From Hyphomicrobium_A sp963782555 (lineage in GTDB: Bacteria > Pseudomonadota > Alphaproteobacteria > Rhizobiales > Hyphomicrobiaceae), in contig CAWAKB010000005.1 of NCBI GenBank assembly GCA_963782555.1, forward strand, positions 62,001 through 126,000: 64,000 bases of DNA, in the 5' to 3' direction. The notes below the pieces were generated by a model that had not been told where the DNA came from, made no database searches, and saw nothing but the letters and a program-made list of their open reading frames with translations. Positions 17,446-27,353 of this stretch are shown here, piece by piece (position 1 is the first letter of the stretch; every line of letters begins with the position of its first letter). The position numbers and the translations under genes are program-made.

Positions 17446-18504
17446 ATGCGCGCCACGCTCAAGATTGCGTCAGCCTTTGTGCTCATAGGCTTAGCCATGG
17501 GGGCGGCGCCGCCGGCGCACGCCGCGTGTAAACGTTTCGGCTTCACCGTCAATGACTATGGCAAGGAAGGTCCCATCCGGGACGCCAAGGCCCTGCTCGA
17601 CAAGCACATCGCCGAGTGGACCAGCCAGCAGCACATCAAGGACTATCAGGTCGGCAAGAAGGACGTGAGCTGCGAGCTCTTCTTGAACTTCATCGTCTTC
17701 GACGAGCATACCTGCACCGCCAGCGCCAACGTGTGCTGGGGCGGCGATCATGTCGGCAAGGGCGAGCAAGCCGCGGGAGGATCGCCGCCAGCGCCGGTGC
17801 GCAAGGCCGTCGCCGAGACCCCACCGAAGAAGTCGGACGTCACCAAGCATGCCGCCGCGGACGAGGCTAAGCCGAAGAAGCCCGCCGCCAAGCAGGCCGC
17901 CGCGGGCGCGGCTCAGCCGAAGAAGCCCGCATCGCACGAGATCACGCTCGACGGAAGAGACATACCGGACGCATCGACCGCAGCAGCGCCGGCGCCGAGC
18001 CAGGAGCCCGCCAGCAATGCCGCTCCGACAGAGCAGGCCACGGATGCGAGCAAGCCGGCGTCGCCTGCCGATACAGCTTCAGATGCGACGCCTGCGGAGA
18101 ATTCCATCGCTGCGGCTCGCGCGGCGGAGCCCTTGAAGATGCTCACGCCGGCGGCGACCACCGATACGGCGCACAATGCGCAATCGGATCTCCCAGCCCC
18201 GCCACCGAGCGCGCGCGGTGTTGTCGAGACCGGCACGCTGCCCACCACGCCTGCAAATCCCGACACGACCAAGCCGGAGCACGCCGCGACCACACCGCCG
18301 CCCGAGAAGCAGCAGACAGCAGCAGCTGCCGCCGCGGCAGCCGCTGCGGCCGCAGCGGAAAAGGCCGCCGCTGCAGCAGAGACCGCTGCCGCTGCCGCCA
18401 AAGAGGCCGCGGCTGCGGCGATCGCCGCGGGCGCAGTCGGCCGGGGCGCCGTCGTGCCGCCGCTCGAGCCGATGCCGGACAAGTCCGCCTCGCGCACGCA
18501 CTGA
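17446..18504 (+). CDS. Secreted protein with Ala-rich low-complexity tail
   Basis: After a signal peptide (to about residue 27) comes a folded-looking segment of about 90 residues with Cys at CKRFGF, VSCELF, HTCTASANVCWGG. The remaining 230 residues are low-complexity Ala/Pro/Lys/Thr, including poly-Ala runs near residues 285-325 written with mixed GCN codons. The tail could span the periplasm or contact peptidoglycan in the manner of TolA-like or histone-like linkers, but there is no homology to support that. Its family is unknown to me. Confidence 0.6.
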   Translation: MRATLKIASAFVLIGLAMGAAPPAHAACKRFGFTVNDYGKEGPIRDAKALLDKHIAEWTSQQHIKDYQVGKKDVSCELFLNFIVFDEHTCTASANVCWGGDHVGKGEQAAGGSPPAPVRKAVAETPPKKSDVTKHAAADEAKPKKPAAKQAAAGAAQPKKPASHEITLDGRDIPDASTAAAPAPSQEPASNAAPTEQATDASKPASPADTASDATPAENSIAAARAAEPLKMLTPAATTDTAHNAQSDLPAPPPSARGVVETGTLPTTPANPDTTKPEHAATTPPPEKQQTAAAAAAAAAAAAAEKAAAAAETAAAAAKEAAAAAIAAGAVGRGAVVPPLEPMPDKSASRTH

Positions 18505-18551
18505 GCCTGGCGGCAAAGGCGCCACAGCCAGTCTCTTAGACGTTTCGATTG

Positions 18552-19352
18552 TCAGGCACGCGCCGCAATGCGGTCGAGCCGCAGACGGTGGCGCGCGTCC
18601 GTCAGCAGCAACACGCCGCCGAGCCCGCCGAAGAACGAGCCGAGCGCCGTGGCGCTGGCGATGAGAAACATGATCAGCACCTGATATTTCGCCGCCTCGA
18701 CCGGATCGGCGCCGGCGAGGATCTGTCCGGTCATCATCCCCGGCAGTGCCACGATGCCGGTGGTCGCCATGGAGTTGAGGATCGGCATCATGCCGGTGCG
18801 CAGCGCGACGTGAAGCACGCTGCTCATGGCCTCGAAGCGATGCGCGCCGAGCGCGAGCCGCGCCTCGATGGCGCCGCGCTCGCGGTGCGCGGTCTCGGTG
18901 AGCGTGTCGAGCACCAGGCTGATGGCAGTCATGGTGTTGCCGAGCACCATGCCGAGTATCGGCAGCATGTAGCGGGGCGCATACCAGGGGTTGGGGCCGA
19001 TGATGACGCCGACGCCGAGCCCGGTGATGGCGATGCCGATGAAGAGCAGCGTCGCCGTGCTGAAGCCGAACGTGTGCCAGCCGGAGATGCGGCGGTGCTG
19101 GCGCGAGGTTACCTCGACGCCGGCCGCGACCACCATGACGAGGCCCATGAGAACGGTCCAGACGGGCGAGGTCTGGGCAAAGATGAGCTTGAGGACCAGA
19201 CCGACGAGTGCGAGCTGAATGACCATACGCACGGCGGCGATGGCGAGGCTGCGCTCGAGCTTCAAACGGAAGAACCACGAGATGGCTCCGTTGATGATAA
19301 TCAGAGCGGCCGCGAGTGCGAGATCGAACGGTGTCAATGGCACATATGTCAT
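18552..19352 (-). CDS. fetB: ABC transporter permease, FetB type
   Basis: The 266-residue protein is highly hydrophobic with about six to seven helices and the FetB/UPF0014 signature region: VLGNTMTAISLVLDTLTET, EARLALGAHRFEA and NSMATTGIVALPGMMTGQIL. FetAB is proposed to export iron and protect against oxidative stress in E. coli. The start ATG at 19352 overlaps the end of fetA by four bases. It converges with the Ala-rich secreted protein gene. Confidence 0.87.
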   Translation of the reverse strand: MTYVPLTPFDLALAAALIIINGAISWFFRLKLERSLAIAAVRMVIQLALVGLVLKLIFAQTSPVWTVLMGLVMVVAAGVEVTSRQHRRISGWHTFGFSTATLLFIGIAITGLGVGVIIGPNPWYAPRYMLPILGMVLGNTMTAISLVLDTLTETAHRERGAIEARLALGAHRFEAMSSVLHVALRTGMMPILNSMATTGIVALPGMMTGQILAGADPVEAAKYQVLIMFLIASATALGSFFGGLGGVLLLTDARHRLRLDRIAARA

Positions 19353-19957
19353 GCCGCTTGCTCTCCTGTCGCCGCGGCGCCCGGCGTCTTGGGCAACAGC
19401 AGGCGCGCATGCGCCAGCCGCTCGATCTGACTGCGGTCGTGGCTGACCAGCACGACGCTGCGCCCGGACAGCAGTTGAAACTTGATGAGCTCCTCGACCA
19501 GCGCTGCGGACTGCGCATCGAGCGCGGTGGTCGGCTCGTCGAGCAGCAGGACCTTGGGCTCGTCGATCAGCGCGCGGGCGAGTGCGAGGCGCTGGCGCTC
19601 GCCGGTGGAAAGGAGAGCGACCGCGCGGTCGAGCACGTCCGGGTCGAGCGACAAGGAGCTGAGCAGCCGGTCGAGACGCAGCGCAGGCGGGAACACGGCG
19701 CGCGCCGTCTCGGTCCACCAGGCCGGCTCGGCCCCGCAGTAGCGCACGTGGCTGCGCCATTGGGGCGCGGTCATCTCGTTGCGTTCCGCCCCGTCGAGGA
19801 ATACCTGGCCGCGGGCGGGCTCGAGATCGGCAATGGCGCGCAACAGACGCGTCTTGCCCGCACCAGACGGGCCCTCGACGGCAAGGCACTCGCCGTCGGC
19901 GACCTCGAAGGTCAGCGGCGGCAGGTCGCCTGCCTGCAGATGTTCGACGCGAAGCAA
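19349..19957 (-). CDS. fetA: ABC transporter ATP-binding protein, FetA type
   Basis: The 202-residue ATPase has Walker A GPSGAGKT, a signature LSTGERQRLALARAL (with T in place of the second G/Q), Walker B VLLLDEPTTALD and the switch His in VLVSHDRSQ. It is shorter than most ABC ATPases, as FetA (YbbL) proteins are. The overlap with fetB by four bases and the permease type set the assignment. Confidence 0.87.
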   Translation of the reverse strand: MLRVEHLQAGDLPPLTFEVADGECLAVEGPSGAGKTRLLRAIADLEPARGQVFLDGAERNEMTAPQWRSHVRYCGAEPAWWTETARAVFPPALRLDRLLSSLSLDPDVLDRAVALLSTGERQRLALARALIDEPKVLLLDEPTTALDAQSAALVEELIKFQLLSGRSVVLVSHDRSQIERLAHARLLLPKTPGAAATGEQAA

Positions 19958-20078
19958 AAGAGCGGCTCTTTGAGGCTCACGGCATGTCGATGTCGAGCCT
20001 TAGCAAGCAAAGCGGGGCGAGCGCCAGCCGGGCGTCGTCCAAATGCATTGCGGGCTCGCGCGCGGTTTTGCCGCCGTC

Positions 20079-20723
20079 TCACATCGGCGGCTTGGCGGAC
20101 AAGAGGATATCGGCGCCGTCGCGCAAGACCTCGAGGCGCATGCCCGCGGTGGCGGCTAGCCGCCACGTGTAGTAGGCCTGGATGGTCATAGCGTCGAGCG
20201 CCGGCGGATGCTCTCCGGCGATGAACTCATTGAGGTGCTGGGGAGGCCGCGCGTTGGTGCCGCGGCAGCGGATGAGGAAGCTCGGGTTCTCCAGCGAGCC
20301 GACCATCTGCACCTCGATGTCGCCGCCGCGCGGCAGCGCGGTGACAGCGCTGGCGACGAGGTTCAGCAAGAGCTTGACCTTGTCCTTGCCCATGTGGCCG
20401 GGAACGGTGCGCCAGATGAGGTTGTGCTTGCCTTTGCCGATGAAGCCGCGCGAGATCTGCTCGGCCGTGCCCAGATCGATCATGGCGCCGGCCGATCCCG
20501 CCGCCCCGAATGCGAAGCGGGCGAACTGCAGCCGCGCGGAGGCCTGCTCCGTGACGTTGCGGATAACGTCGAGGGCGTAGGATTTGGCCTCCTCGTCGTC
20601 GTCCTCGTCGAGAATCTCCAGGCCGTTGTAAATGGCGCCAACGGGGCCGATCACGTCGTGGCAGATTTTGCTGGAAATGAGTGCGGCGAGCTCAAGGTCT
20701 GTCGGAACGGCGCGGTCGCCCAT
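20079..20723 (-). CDS. chpT: Histidine phosphotransferase ChpT
   Basis: The 214-residue protein has a pseudo-DHp helix with SSKICHDVIGPVGAIYNGLE, giving the phospho-accepting His22, then a degenerate HATPase-like domain without ATP motifs. In alphaproteobacteria ChpT relays phosphate from CckA to CtrA and CpdR and so controls the cell cycle. ATG 20723 lies within a longer open frame; the N-terminal extension is not family-like. The 250-bp region to cysQ, which runs the other way, holds both promoters. Confidence 0.9.
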   Translation of the reverse strand: MGDRAVPTDLELAALISSKICHDVIGPVGAIYNGLEILDEDDDEEAKSYALDVIRNVTEQASARLQFARFAFGAAGSAGAMIDLGTAEQISRGFIGKGKHNLIWRTVPGHMGKDKVKLLLNLVASAVTALPRGGDIEVQMVGSLENPSFLIRCRGTNARPPQHLNEFIAGEHPPALDAMTIQAYYTWRLAATAGMRLEVLRDGADILLSAKPPM

Positions 20724-20973
20724 CGATGTCCTCTCTGATGTCGCATGTCCGAACGACGACAGCTCGGGGGACTTGCGTTCTCGGGCCCGAGCGAACATGG
20801 GTTGCTTGCGAAACGTTCGGTTCATTTGATACACGCGCCGGACTGGCGTTGCAAAGCCCTGCCGCAGCGCTTGTCTCACCCCCTTATTTTTCTTGGGCAA
20901 GTTGCTCCCAAGGACGTCTTGCAAGGGGCGCACGATGCCCGTGCCGGGTGCTGCTTACGCGAATCAGGAGACG

Positions 20974-21798
20974 ATGAGGGGTATGAAAGCTGCAGATTGC
21001 CGGCGTCTGGTCGAGGGGCTGTTGCCTGCGGTGCTGGCGGCGGGCCGCATCGAGATGCGCCATTTTGAAGCCGGCGTCGCCGTGGAGACCAAAGCCGACG
21101 CCACGCCCGTGACCATTGCCGATCACGAGGCTGAGGAGGTGTTGGTCGAGGGACTGCAGCAGGTGGCGCCGGGCGTGCCGGTCATCGCCGAGGAGTCCGC
21201 CGCCGCCGGGCGCATTCCCCAGATCACGAACGCGTTCTTTCTCGTCGATCCCTTGGACGGAACGCGAGCGTTCATAAAGCGCAGTCCCGAGTTCACGGTC
21301 AACATCGGGCTTATCGAAGCGACGCGGCCTGTGTTCGGCATCATCTATGCGCCCGCGCTCGGTCTCCTGTTTGCGACGCTCGGACCCGACGAGGCGGTGG
21401 AAACGCACATTGCGCCCGATGCCGAAGGCGTGCGGCTCGACGATTGCCGCTTCAATCGGCTGCATACGCGCGCGCCCGACCCCAAGGCGCTCGTCGCCTT
21501 CACGAGCCGCTCGCACGCCGGCCAGAGCACGGAAGCGTTTCTGACACGGCTGCCGATCACGGAGACGCGCAAAGCGAGCTCCTCGCTCAAGTTCTGCCTG
21601 ATTGCCAGAGGCGAGGCCGATCTTTATGCGCGTCTCGGTCAGACGAGCGAGTGGGACACGGCTGCCGGCCACGCCATCCTTGCGGCCGCCGGCGGTTGCG
21701 TGACGACGCTGGAAGGCGCCCCGCTGCTCTACGCCAAGAGCACCGCCGGTTTTGCCAATCCGCACTTTGTGGCGTGGGGGCGCAAACCCCTGCTTTGA
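20974..21798 (+). CDS. cysQ: 3'(2'),5'-bisphosphate nucleotidase CysQ
   Basis: An inositol-phosphatase-fold enzyme with the metal site IAEES and DPLDGTRAFIKRSPEFTVNI, and the second motif SEWDTAAGHAIL. CysQ removes the 3' phosphate of PAP, a by-product of sulfate assimilation. ATG 20974 follows AGGAG closely; ATG 20983 (spaced GAGGGG) is nearly as likely, and an earlier in-frame start gives an extension with no homology. Confidence 0.9.
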   Translation: MRGMKAADCRRLVEGLLPAVLAAGRIEMRHFEAGVAVETKADATPVTIADHEAEEVLVEGLQQVAPGVPVIAEESAAAGRIPQITNAFFLVDPLDGTRAFIKRSPEFTVNIGLIEATRPVFGIIYAPALGLLFATLGPDEAVETHIAPDAEGVRLDDCRFNRLHTRAPDPKALVAFTSRSHAGQSTEAFLTRLPITETRKASSSLKFCLIARGEADLYARLGQTSEWDTAAGHAILAAAGGCVTTLEGAPLLYAKSTAGFANPHFVAWGRKPLL

Positions 21799-21948
21799 GC
21801 GAACCGGCGCGCGGTTGTGCGGTGCGGCCAAACTGCCGCAATAGGGTCACGCGACATCGCGGATCGGCCACACTTTCGTAACACTTTAAGTCGAAGGATT
21901 CTTAAATTGCGGGCATCTGCGGATCGGCCGCGGACCCCCCATGCAACC

Positions 21949-22755
21949 ATGGATCGTACCATGCTCGGCGGACTCCGATTTCTTCTCGCCTCGGTCGCAA
22001 TGTGCGCGCTTGGTGCCGTGACGCTCGCGACGCAAGTAAGCGCCGAGGACGGCTATCAGACCAACGGCGGCTACAGCGCTCCCGGCGACGACGACGCGGC
22101 CAAGCCGCCCTACCGGCCCAGCGGCGTTTATCGCGAGGACGACAGCTATCGGCGCTATGACAACGGGCGCGCGGAAGTGTCACCGGCTCCGCGCGAGCCG
22201 GAGGACTCTGGCGGCTATGGAGAGCCCTACCATCCGCCCGGCGAGGCCTATGATGACAAGCCGCCGCCGGAGGGCGGCTATTCGCAAAACGAGATCCTGG
22301 AGGCGGGTGGCCGCTTCTTTGGCTCGATCAGCAAGGGGCTGGCGAGCGTGGTGGAATACGCCTTCCGCAAGTCCGGGCGCCCCAACGGCTACATTCTCGG
22401 CGAGGATGCCGGCGGCGCCTTCATCGCGGGCCTGCGCTACGGCGAGGGGACGCTCTACACCAAGGACGCCGGCAGCCACAAAGTCTACTGGCAGGGGCCC
22501 TCGATTGGCTATGACTTCGGCGGCGAGGGCTCGAGGACGATGGTGCTCGTCTACAACCTGCGCGACCCCTTCGAGATCTATCACCGCTACGCCGGCGTGC
22601 AGGGCTCGGCCTATTTCGTCGGCGGCTTGGGCATCCAGTACCAGACGTATGGAAATGTCACGCTGGCGCCGATCCGCGCCGGGGTCGGGCTTCGCCTAGG
22701 TGCCAATGTCGGCTATTTGAAGTATACCCGCACGCCAACATGGAATCCGTTTTGA
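21949..22755 (+). CDS. eipA: DUF1134 envelope integrity protein, EipA-like
   Basis: The 268-residue protein has a signal peptide (to about residue 33), a long Tyr/Pro/Gly/Asp-rich region and a C-terminal DUF1134 domain from SQNEILEAGGRFFGSIS through NGYILGEDAGGAFIAG and RYGEGTLYTKDAG. EipA of Brucella has this domain and is needed for envelope integrity. The upstream gap contains two copies of CGGATCGGCC about 50 bp apart. TTAA...TTAA sites there have the wrong spacing for CtrA. Confidence 0.85.
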   Translation: MDRTMLGGLRFLLASVAMCALGAVTLATQVSAEDGYQTNGGYSAPGDDDAAKPPYRPSGVYREDDSYRRYDNGRAEVSPAPREPEDSGGYGEPYHPPGEAYDDKPPPEGGYSQNEILEAGGRFFGSISKGLASVVEYAFRKSGRPNGYILGEDAGGAFIAGLRYGEGTLYTKDAGSHKVYWQGPSIGYDFGGEGSRTMVLVYNLRDPFEIYHRYAGVQGSAYFVGGLGIQYQTYGNVTLAPIRAGVGLRLGANVGYLKYTRTPTWNPF

Positions 22756-22913
22756 GTCGGCTGGCGCCGAGGAAAGAGGGCGGGGGTGGAGACACGCGTG
22801 GTGGCTGCATTGCGCAATACGCTCGCTAGTCGGATGATCCGACCCGCAGGAGGTGGCGGGCCGGCCGGCGAGGTCATCGGATTGCGTCGCTACACACACT
22901 TGAGGAAGCACGC

Positions 22914-24431
22914 GTGATCAGCATCGAGATGGTCATGCTGGTCGGGCTTGGCTTCCTCATGGCAGCCTTGCTGACCGTCTTTTTGTCGCCGCTCTACCGC
23001 CGCCGCGTCGCGCGTCTTACGACCGATGCGCTCAAGCGCTCCATGCCGCTGACCGAGGCGGAGATCCGCGCGGACAAGGATCGGCTGAGGGCCGAGTACG
23101 CCATTCGCATCCATAAGCTGGAGATGACGGTGGAGGAGTCGGCGGAGGCCGCTGCCCGCCAGATGGTCGAGCTCAACCGCCGTGATGCGGCGATCAGCGA
23201 GCTGGAGGGCGAGGTCTCGCATCAGCGCGGGGCGCTCGAGGAGCACGAGAACGCGCGCCGTGTGCTCGAGCAGACCATCATGGACCGCCTGCCCAAGGTG
23301 GAGCAGCGGCTCGCCGAGGCGCGCAAGCTGCTGTTCCAGCGCGACCGCGAGATCGTCGCCTTGAGCCAGGGGAGCGAGAAGCAGGCCCGGGCTATGGAGG
23401 AGGCGACCCAGATCAACACGCAGCAGACCGACGAGATCCATCGCTTGAAGGCGGCGCTCAACACGCGGGCGGCGCGCAATCGCGAAGGGCTCAACGATCC
23501 GCGCTTCGAGGGCGAGGTGGCGCTGCGCACCGAGATCGAGGTCCTGCGCTCCAAGACGCGCAACCAGGCGGCGATGATCGCGCGCCTGCAGGCGCTGACG
23601 GCGCGCGCCGGCCCGGCAGCCGAGGCCGTGTCCGGTCTGGAGGAGTTCGCGGGCGAGAACGGCGCGCACGAGCCCAGCCGTCCCGCGAAAGTGGTCGGCA
23701 AGCGCAAGGATCAGCCTGGCTTGAAAGCCGTCGAGAGCAACTCTGCACCTGCGTCGCTTCCGGAGCCGCCCAAAGCAGTCGATGCGGCGGTCGAGGCCGA
23801 GCTGCGCCGGCTCAAGGCTGCGAACCAAGATCAGGCCGCCGAGGTCTCACGCCTCAAGGCGGCGCTCAAGACGTATGAGTCCGCCGACAGCGACGACCGC
23901 GGGATCAAGGACAGCAAGATCGCGCTGAAGGCACGGCTGAGCGCGCTGCAGGCGCTCTCGGACGAGCAGGGCGGCACCATCCAGTCGTTGCGGGCGGAGG
24001 TGGCGGCCAGCAACGAGCGGCTTGCGCGCCAGGCTGCCTACTTCATGGAGGAGATGCGCAGGCTGGGTTCCGGCACCGTGCCGGCCTCGGGGCCAGGGCG
24101 CAAGGCGGCGGGTGAGCCGACCAAGCGTCCGCTCGTCGAGCGCATCAACGATCCCCGCGTGGCGCGCCTGGTGCGCGCCGACGGAGCGGCCGGGAACTCT
24201 GGCGAAGAGGCGCAGAAGGGCAATCCTCGGCGCGTCAGCGGCTTTCTGAAGGCGCTCGATGGGGACAACCCCGAGCCAGCAGACGACGGCGCAGCGCCTG
24301 CTGCCGCAGCCGAGCCGGCGAAGCCGGAAAAAAAGAAGCCGACACAAGCAGAGGGTGCCGCCGAGGCCAAGCCGTCGCGCAAGGCGCGCCTGCTCGAGCG
24401 CATCACCGGTCTCGACAAGACGTCTGCCTGA
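22914..24431 (+). CDS. Membrane-anchored coiled-coil protein
   Basis: One N-terminal helix (MVMLVGLGFLMAALLTVFL) precedes nearly 350 residues of charged heptad-like sequence rich in Glu, Arg, Ala and Leu, with a Pro/Lys-rich break around residue 260 and a low-complexity Ala/Pro/Glu/Lys tail. The start is GTG 22914. The layout resembles membrane-tethered scaffold proteins of rhizobia, but I cannot name the family. It is followed by a convergent bactofilin gene, which also makes a scaffold, so a joint structural role is possible but not shown. Confidence 0.7.
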   Translation: MISIEMVMLVGLGFLMAALLTVFLSPLYRRRVARLTTDALKRSMPLTEAEIRADKDRLRAEYAIRIHKLEMTVEESAEAAARQMVELNRRDAAISELEGEVSHQRGALEEHENARRVLEQTIMDRLPKVEQRLAEARKLLFQRDREIVALSQGSEKQARAMEEATQINTQQTDEIHRLKAALNTRAARNREGLNDPRFEGEVALRTEIEVLRSKTRNQAAMIARLQALTARAGPAAEAVSGLEEFAGENGAHEPSRPAKVVGKRKDQPGLKAVESNSAPASLPEPPKAVDAAVEAELRRLKAANQDQAAEVSRLKAALKTYESADSDDRGIKDSKIALKARLSALQALSDEQGGTIQSLRAEVAASNERLARQAAYFMEEMRRLGSGTVPASGPGRKAAGEPTKRPLVERINDPRVARLVRADGAAGNSGEEAQKGNPRRVSGFLKALDGDNPEPADDGAAPAAAAEPAKPEKKKPTQAEGAAEAKPSRKARLLERITGLDKTSA

Positions 24432-24467
24432 GGGCGGACCCTCAAACGATCCGAAGCAGGTTTCCGC

Positions 24468-24959
24468 TCACGCCGACGTCATGGCGGAAGCCGTAAGAGC
24501 GGCGACGTCGAACTGCGGCTCGAACTCGCTTGGGTCCTTGGCGGCGCGCACGCGTCCGTCGAACTGCGCGCCTTCGGCGATGACGAGGTTCTTCTGGACG
24601 ATGTCGCCGTCAATGCGGGCCGAGGCGTGCAGGTTGACGGTTTCAGCGCGCAGCGCGCCCTTGACCTCACCGTGCACCGAGATGTTGCGCGCGGTGATGG
24701 TGCCGGTAACCTTGCCGGTATCGCCGACGGTCACCTCGCTACCATTGATGTCGCCCACGATCTCGCCTGTGACAATCAGCGTGCTCTTGCACACCAGCGT
24801 GATCTTCTGGCCGATGATCGACAGGTCAGGCCCGATGACGGAGGCCTGCTTGTTGCCGGGCAGCGGACCGGACGGGATGCCGGACGGCGCGCGTGCGGGC
24901 GGCTCCGTGGGACGGGATTCAGGAAACTTGGGATCGGGATTCAAGGTACGGCCAAACAC
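24468..24959 (-). CDS. Bactofilin
   Basis: The 163-residue protein has a Pro-rich N-terminal tail and a central right-handed beta-helix of repeated short strands (SVIGPDLSIIGQKITL, GEIVGDINGSEVTVG, ARNISVHGEVKGALRAE, ARIDGDIVQKNLVIAEGAQF). Bactofilins polymerise on the inner membrane and organise wall synthesis or stalk and pole features. The start is a GTG at 24959 with GGGAG ten bases upstream; a longer open frame to 25094 lacks homology. Confidence 0.88.
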   Translation of the reverse strand: MFGRTLNPDPKFPESRPTEPPARAPSGIPSGPLPGNKQASVIGPDLSIIGQKITLVCKSTLIVTGEIVGDINGSEVTVGDTGKVTGTITARNISVHGEVKGALRAETVNLHASARIDGDIVQKNLVIAEGAQFDGRVRAAKDPSEFEPQFDVAALTASAMTSA

Positions 24960-25164
24960 AAAATATCTCCCTCGGATGTCGTGCGACCCTGTGATGGCCG
25001 GGACCTGACCATGCGCAAGTGGGATAATTATGTCCCTGACGGCTGGGGCGCAACCCGAACCCTGCGCTCCGGAGATTGCCTGATTAAATAGCAAGCAAAA
25101 GCCCCAAAAACGTTGGCATCAGCCCTTGTGCCGGTCTTCACTATAAAATCGAAACGGGGCGCTC

Positions 25165-25494
25165 TCAGCGCGGGATCCACAGATTGACGAAGGGGGCGAC
25201 CACGTGCACGTGGCCGCGGTGGATGCCGACGTGCGTACCTGGAGCATCGACGATGACGGGATCCCCGGATTCGACGTGCGCAAGCGGAGCATCGACCACC
25301 GCGCCGCGACGGGGCACCTCCCGGTCGCCGTGGCGGTCCTCGTAGGCCGCATCGTCGCCGACAAGGACGATGGCGGAGGGCTCGACTGCATTGAGGCGCG
25401 CTGCTGGTGCGGCCACTGCCGCACTCGCGGCCGCAGCGAGGACGATGCCTCCCGCGACCAGCAGACGCAAATTGGCGCTACCGGCGCTACCCAT
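25165..25494 (-). CDS. Small secreted hypothetical protein
   Basis: The 109-residue protein starts with a strong ribosome binding site (GAGGAGGACGAAGTC before ATG) and a signal peptide ending in AAA. The mature part is rich in His, Val, Asp and Gly (GTHVGIHRGHVHVVAPF) and could bind a metal, which is inference. No family recognised. Confidence 0.65.
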   Translation of the reverse strand: MGSAGSANLRLLVAGGIVLAAAASAAVAAPAARLNAVEPSAIVLVGDDAAYEDRHGDREVPRRGAVVDAPLAHVESGDPVIVDAPGTHVGIHRGHVHVVAPFVNLWIPR

Positions 25495-25665
25495 GACTTC
25501 GTCCTCCTCGCTTGCTCGTCGGGCGAAGTCTCCGGGATCGCCATGAGGCGATCAACCGCGCGTGCGCAACAGCGTTTCGGCGCTCTTCACCATAACGGGT
25601 GCCAAAGCGCGCTTATACAACACAAGCGGGGGCATCCAACATGCGAGGGACTAGGACGGCGCGCT

Positions 25666-26055
25666 TTAGAGCTCGCCGGTGAGGAACTGGGCGCGGCCGA
25701 GCCCGAACGACCAGTCCTCATCCGTGTTCTCGACGATGGAGACGACGAGGTCGGACGGCGCGATCCCACAGCTCTTCTCCAGCTCCTCGGCCAGCAGCCG
25801 GTAGAACGCCTCCTTGGCCTCGCGTCCGCGCGGGCGGCTCGTCACCTGCAGGAACACGACCTTGTCGGTGCGCGGGATGCCGAGGCCGGTGTCCTCCACG
25901 ATCATGTGCCCGCGCTTGTGCTCGGTGACGATCTGGTAGCGGTCGCGTGCCGGCACCTTGAAGGCTGCAAGCATGGCGCGGTGGGCGGCGTCGAGCAGCG
26001 TTTGCAGCTCGTCGGGCGTGCGCCCCTCGATCAGGTCGAAGCGGAGAAGCGGCAT
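25666..26055 (-). CDS. Tautomerase family protein
   Basis: The 129-residue protein begins MPLLRFDLIEGRTPDELQTL, so Pro is the N-terminal residue after Met removal, which is the catalytic base of the tautomerase superfamily. The length and the motif PRGREAKEAFYRLLAEEL match the longer two-fold form (malonate-semialdehyde decarboxylase or trans-3-chloroacrylic acid dehalogenase types). The true substrate is unknown. It lies 46 bp after the Old Yellow Enzyme gene on the same strand. Confidence 0.8.
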   Translation of the reverse strand: MPLLRFDLIEGRTPDELQTLLDAAHRAMLAAFKVPARDRYQIVTEHKRGHMIVEDTGLGIPRTDKVVFLQVTSRPRGREAKEAFYRLLAEELEKSCGIAPSDLVVSIVENTDEDWSFGLGRAQFLTGEL

Positions 26056-26101
26056 GAGCCCTCGGCTGGCGGCGGATTGTTGCGTCGCTTCCGATTAGAC
26101 G

Positions 26102-27236
26102 CTAGCCGGCGGCGGTGTCCATGGGCGGATAGTCGATATAGCCCTTGGCGTCGCCCGCGTAGAACGTGTCGGGGTCGGGCTTGGCGAGGGGAGCGCCGGA
26201 GCGCAGGCGGGCGACGAGATCCGGGTTGGAGATGAAGGGGCGCCCGAAGCAGATGAGGTCGGCGAGGTTCTTGGCGCGGGCCTCCAGGGCGAGCTCGAGA
26301 TCGTAGTTGTTGTTGGCCATGTAGAGGCCCTTGAAGGCGTGGCGCAGCTTCTGCAGATCAAACGCGCCTGCCGGGTGGCGCTCGCCGCCGGTGTCGCCCT
26401 CGATGACGTGGATGTAGGAGAGGCCGAACGGGTTCAGCTGCTCGATGAGCGAGAGATAGACCGGCTCGGGATTGCTGTCGCCGATGTCGGCGAACTTGGT
26501 CAGCGGCGACAGGCGGATGCCGACGCGCTCGTCGCCGCCCCAGACGCTTGGTCACCGCCTCGGCGACCTCGACCACGATGCGCGTGCGGTTCTCGATCGA
26601 TCCGCCGTAGCGGTCGGTGCGCTTGTTGGTCTTGTCGGAGAGGAACTGCTGCAACAGGTAGCCGTTGGCGGAGTGGATCTCGACGCCGTCGAAGCCGGCA
26701 TCCTTGGCGCACTGGGCTGCGTGCGCGTAGTCTTTGACGATGCCGGGGATCTCGTCGGTCTCGAGCGCGCGGGGCGTGACCAGATCCTTGAAGCCCTCGT
26801 AGGTATAGGCCTTCTGGTTCTCGGCGCGCACGGCGCTGGGCGCCACGGGCAGCGCGCCGCCCGGCTGCAGGTCTGGGTGCGAGACGCGGCCCACGTGCCA
26901 CAGCTGCAGGAAGATGCGCCCGCCCTTGTCGTGCACGGCCTTGGTGGTGAGCTTCCAGCCGGCGACCTGCTCCTTCGTCCAGATGCCGGGCGTGCGGATG
27001 TAGCCCTTGCCCTGTGCGGAGATGTTGGTCGCCTCGGTGACGATGAGGCCGGCTGAGGCGCGCTGGGAATAGTAGGTCGCCTGCAGCTCGCCCGGCACGC
27101 CGGCGTCGTCGGCGCGCGAGCGCGTCAGCGGCGCCATGACGATGCGGTTTCTCAGCGTGTAGGGGCCGAGCTGGACGGGATCGAAGAGGTCGGTGTGGCG
27201 AGGCAGGGGCGCGGCGGCAGAGGTCTGCGCGGTCAT
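26102..27236 (-). pseudogene. Alkene reductase (Old Yellow Enzyme family), single-base frameshift
   Basis: From ATG 27236 the frame encodes the N-terminal two-thirds of an OYE/NemA-type flavin reductase: DLFDPVQLGPYTLRNRIVMA, FLQLWHVGRVSHPDL, GFDGVEIHSANGYLLQQFL, DRYGGSIENRTR. At about 26541-26548 the frame is lost, and the remainder (WGGDERVGIRLSPLTKFADI, DTGGERHPAGAFDLQK, LICFGRPFISNPDL) runs in another frame to 26102. The total length is one base over a multiple of three. Such enzymes reduce activated alkenes with NADPH and FMN. It is either a pseudogene or a sequencing indel. Confidence 0.87.
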
Positions 27237-27353
27237 GCGAGGCTCCTGTGGAGCGGCTCGGAAAGCTTCCGGCCATCTAGGAGCGGGGCGCGACCATCGC
27301 AAGGCGCGCGCGGCGGTTTGGCGCTGGGAGCAATCGCGAGAGCGACCCACTAG

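Noticed and set aside
21885..21906. Paired TTAA sites before eipA as a CtrA box
   Set aside because: The spacing is 12 bases, not the 7 of the CtrA consensus.
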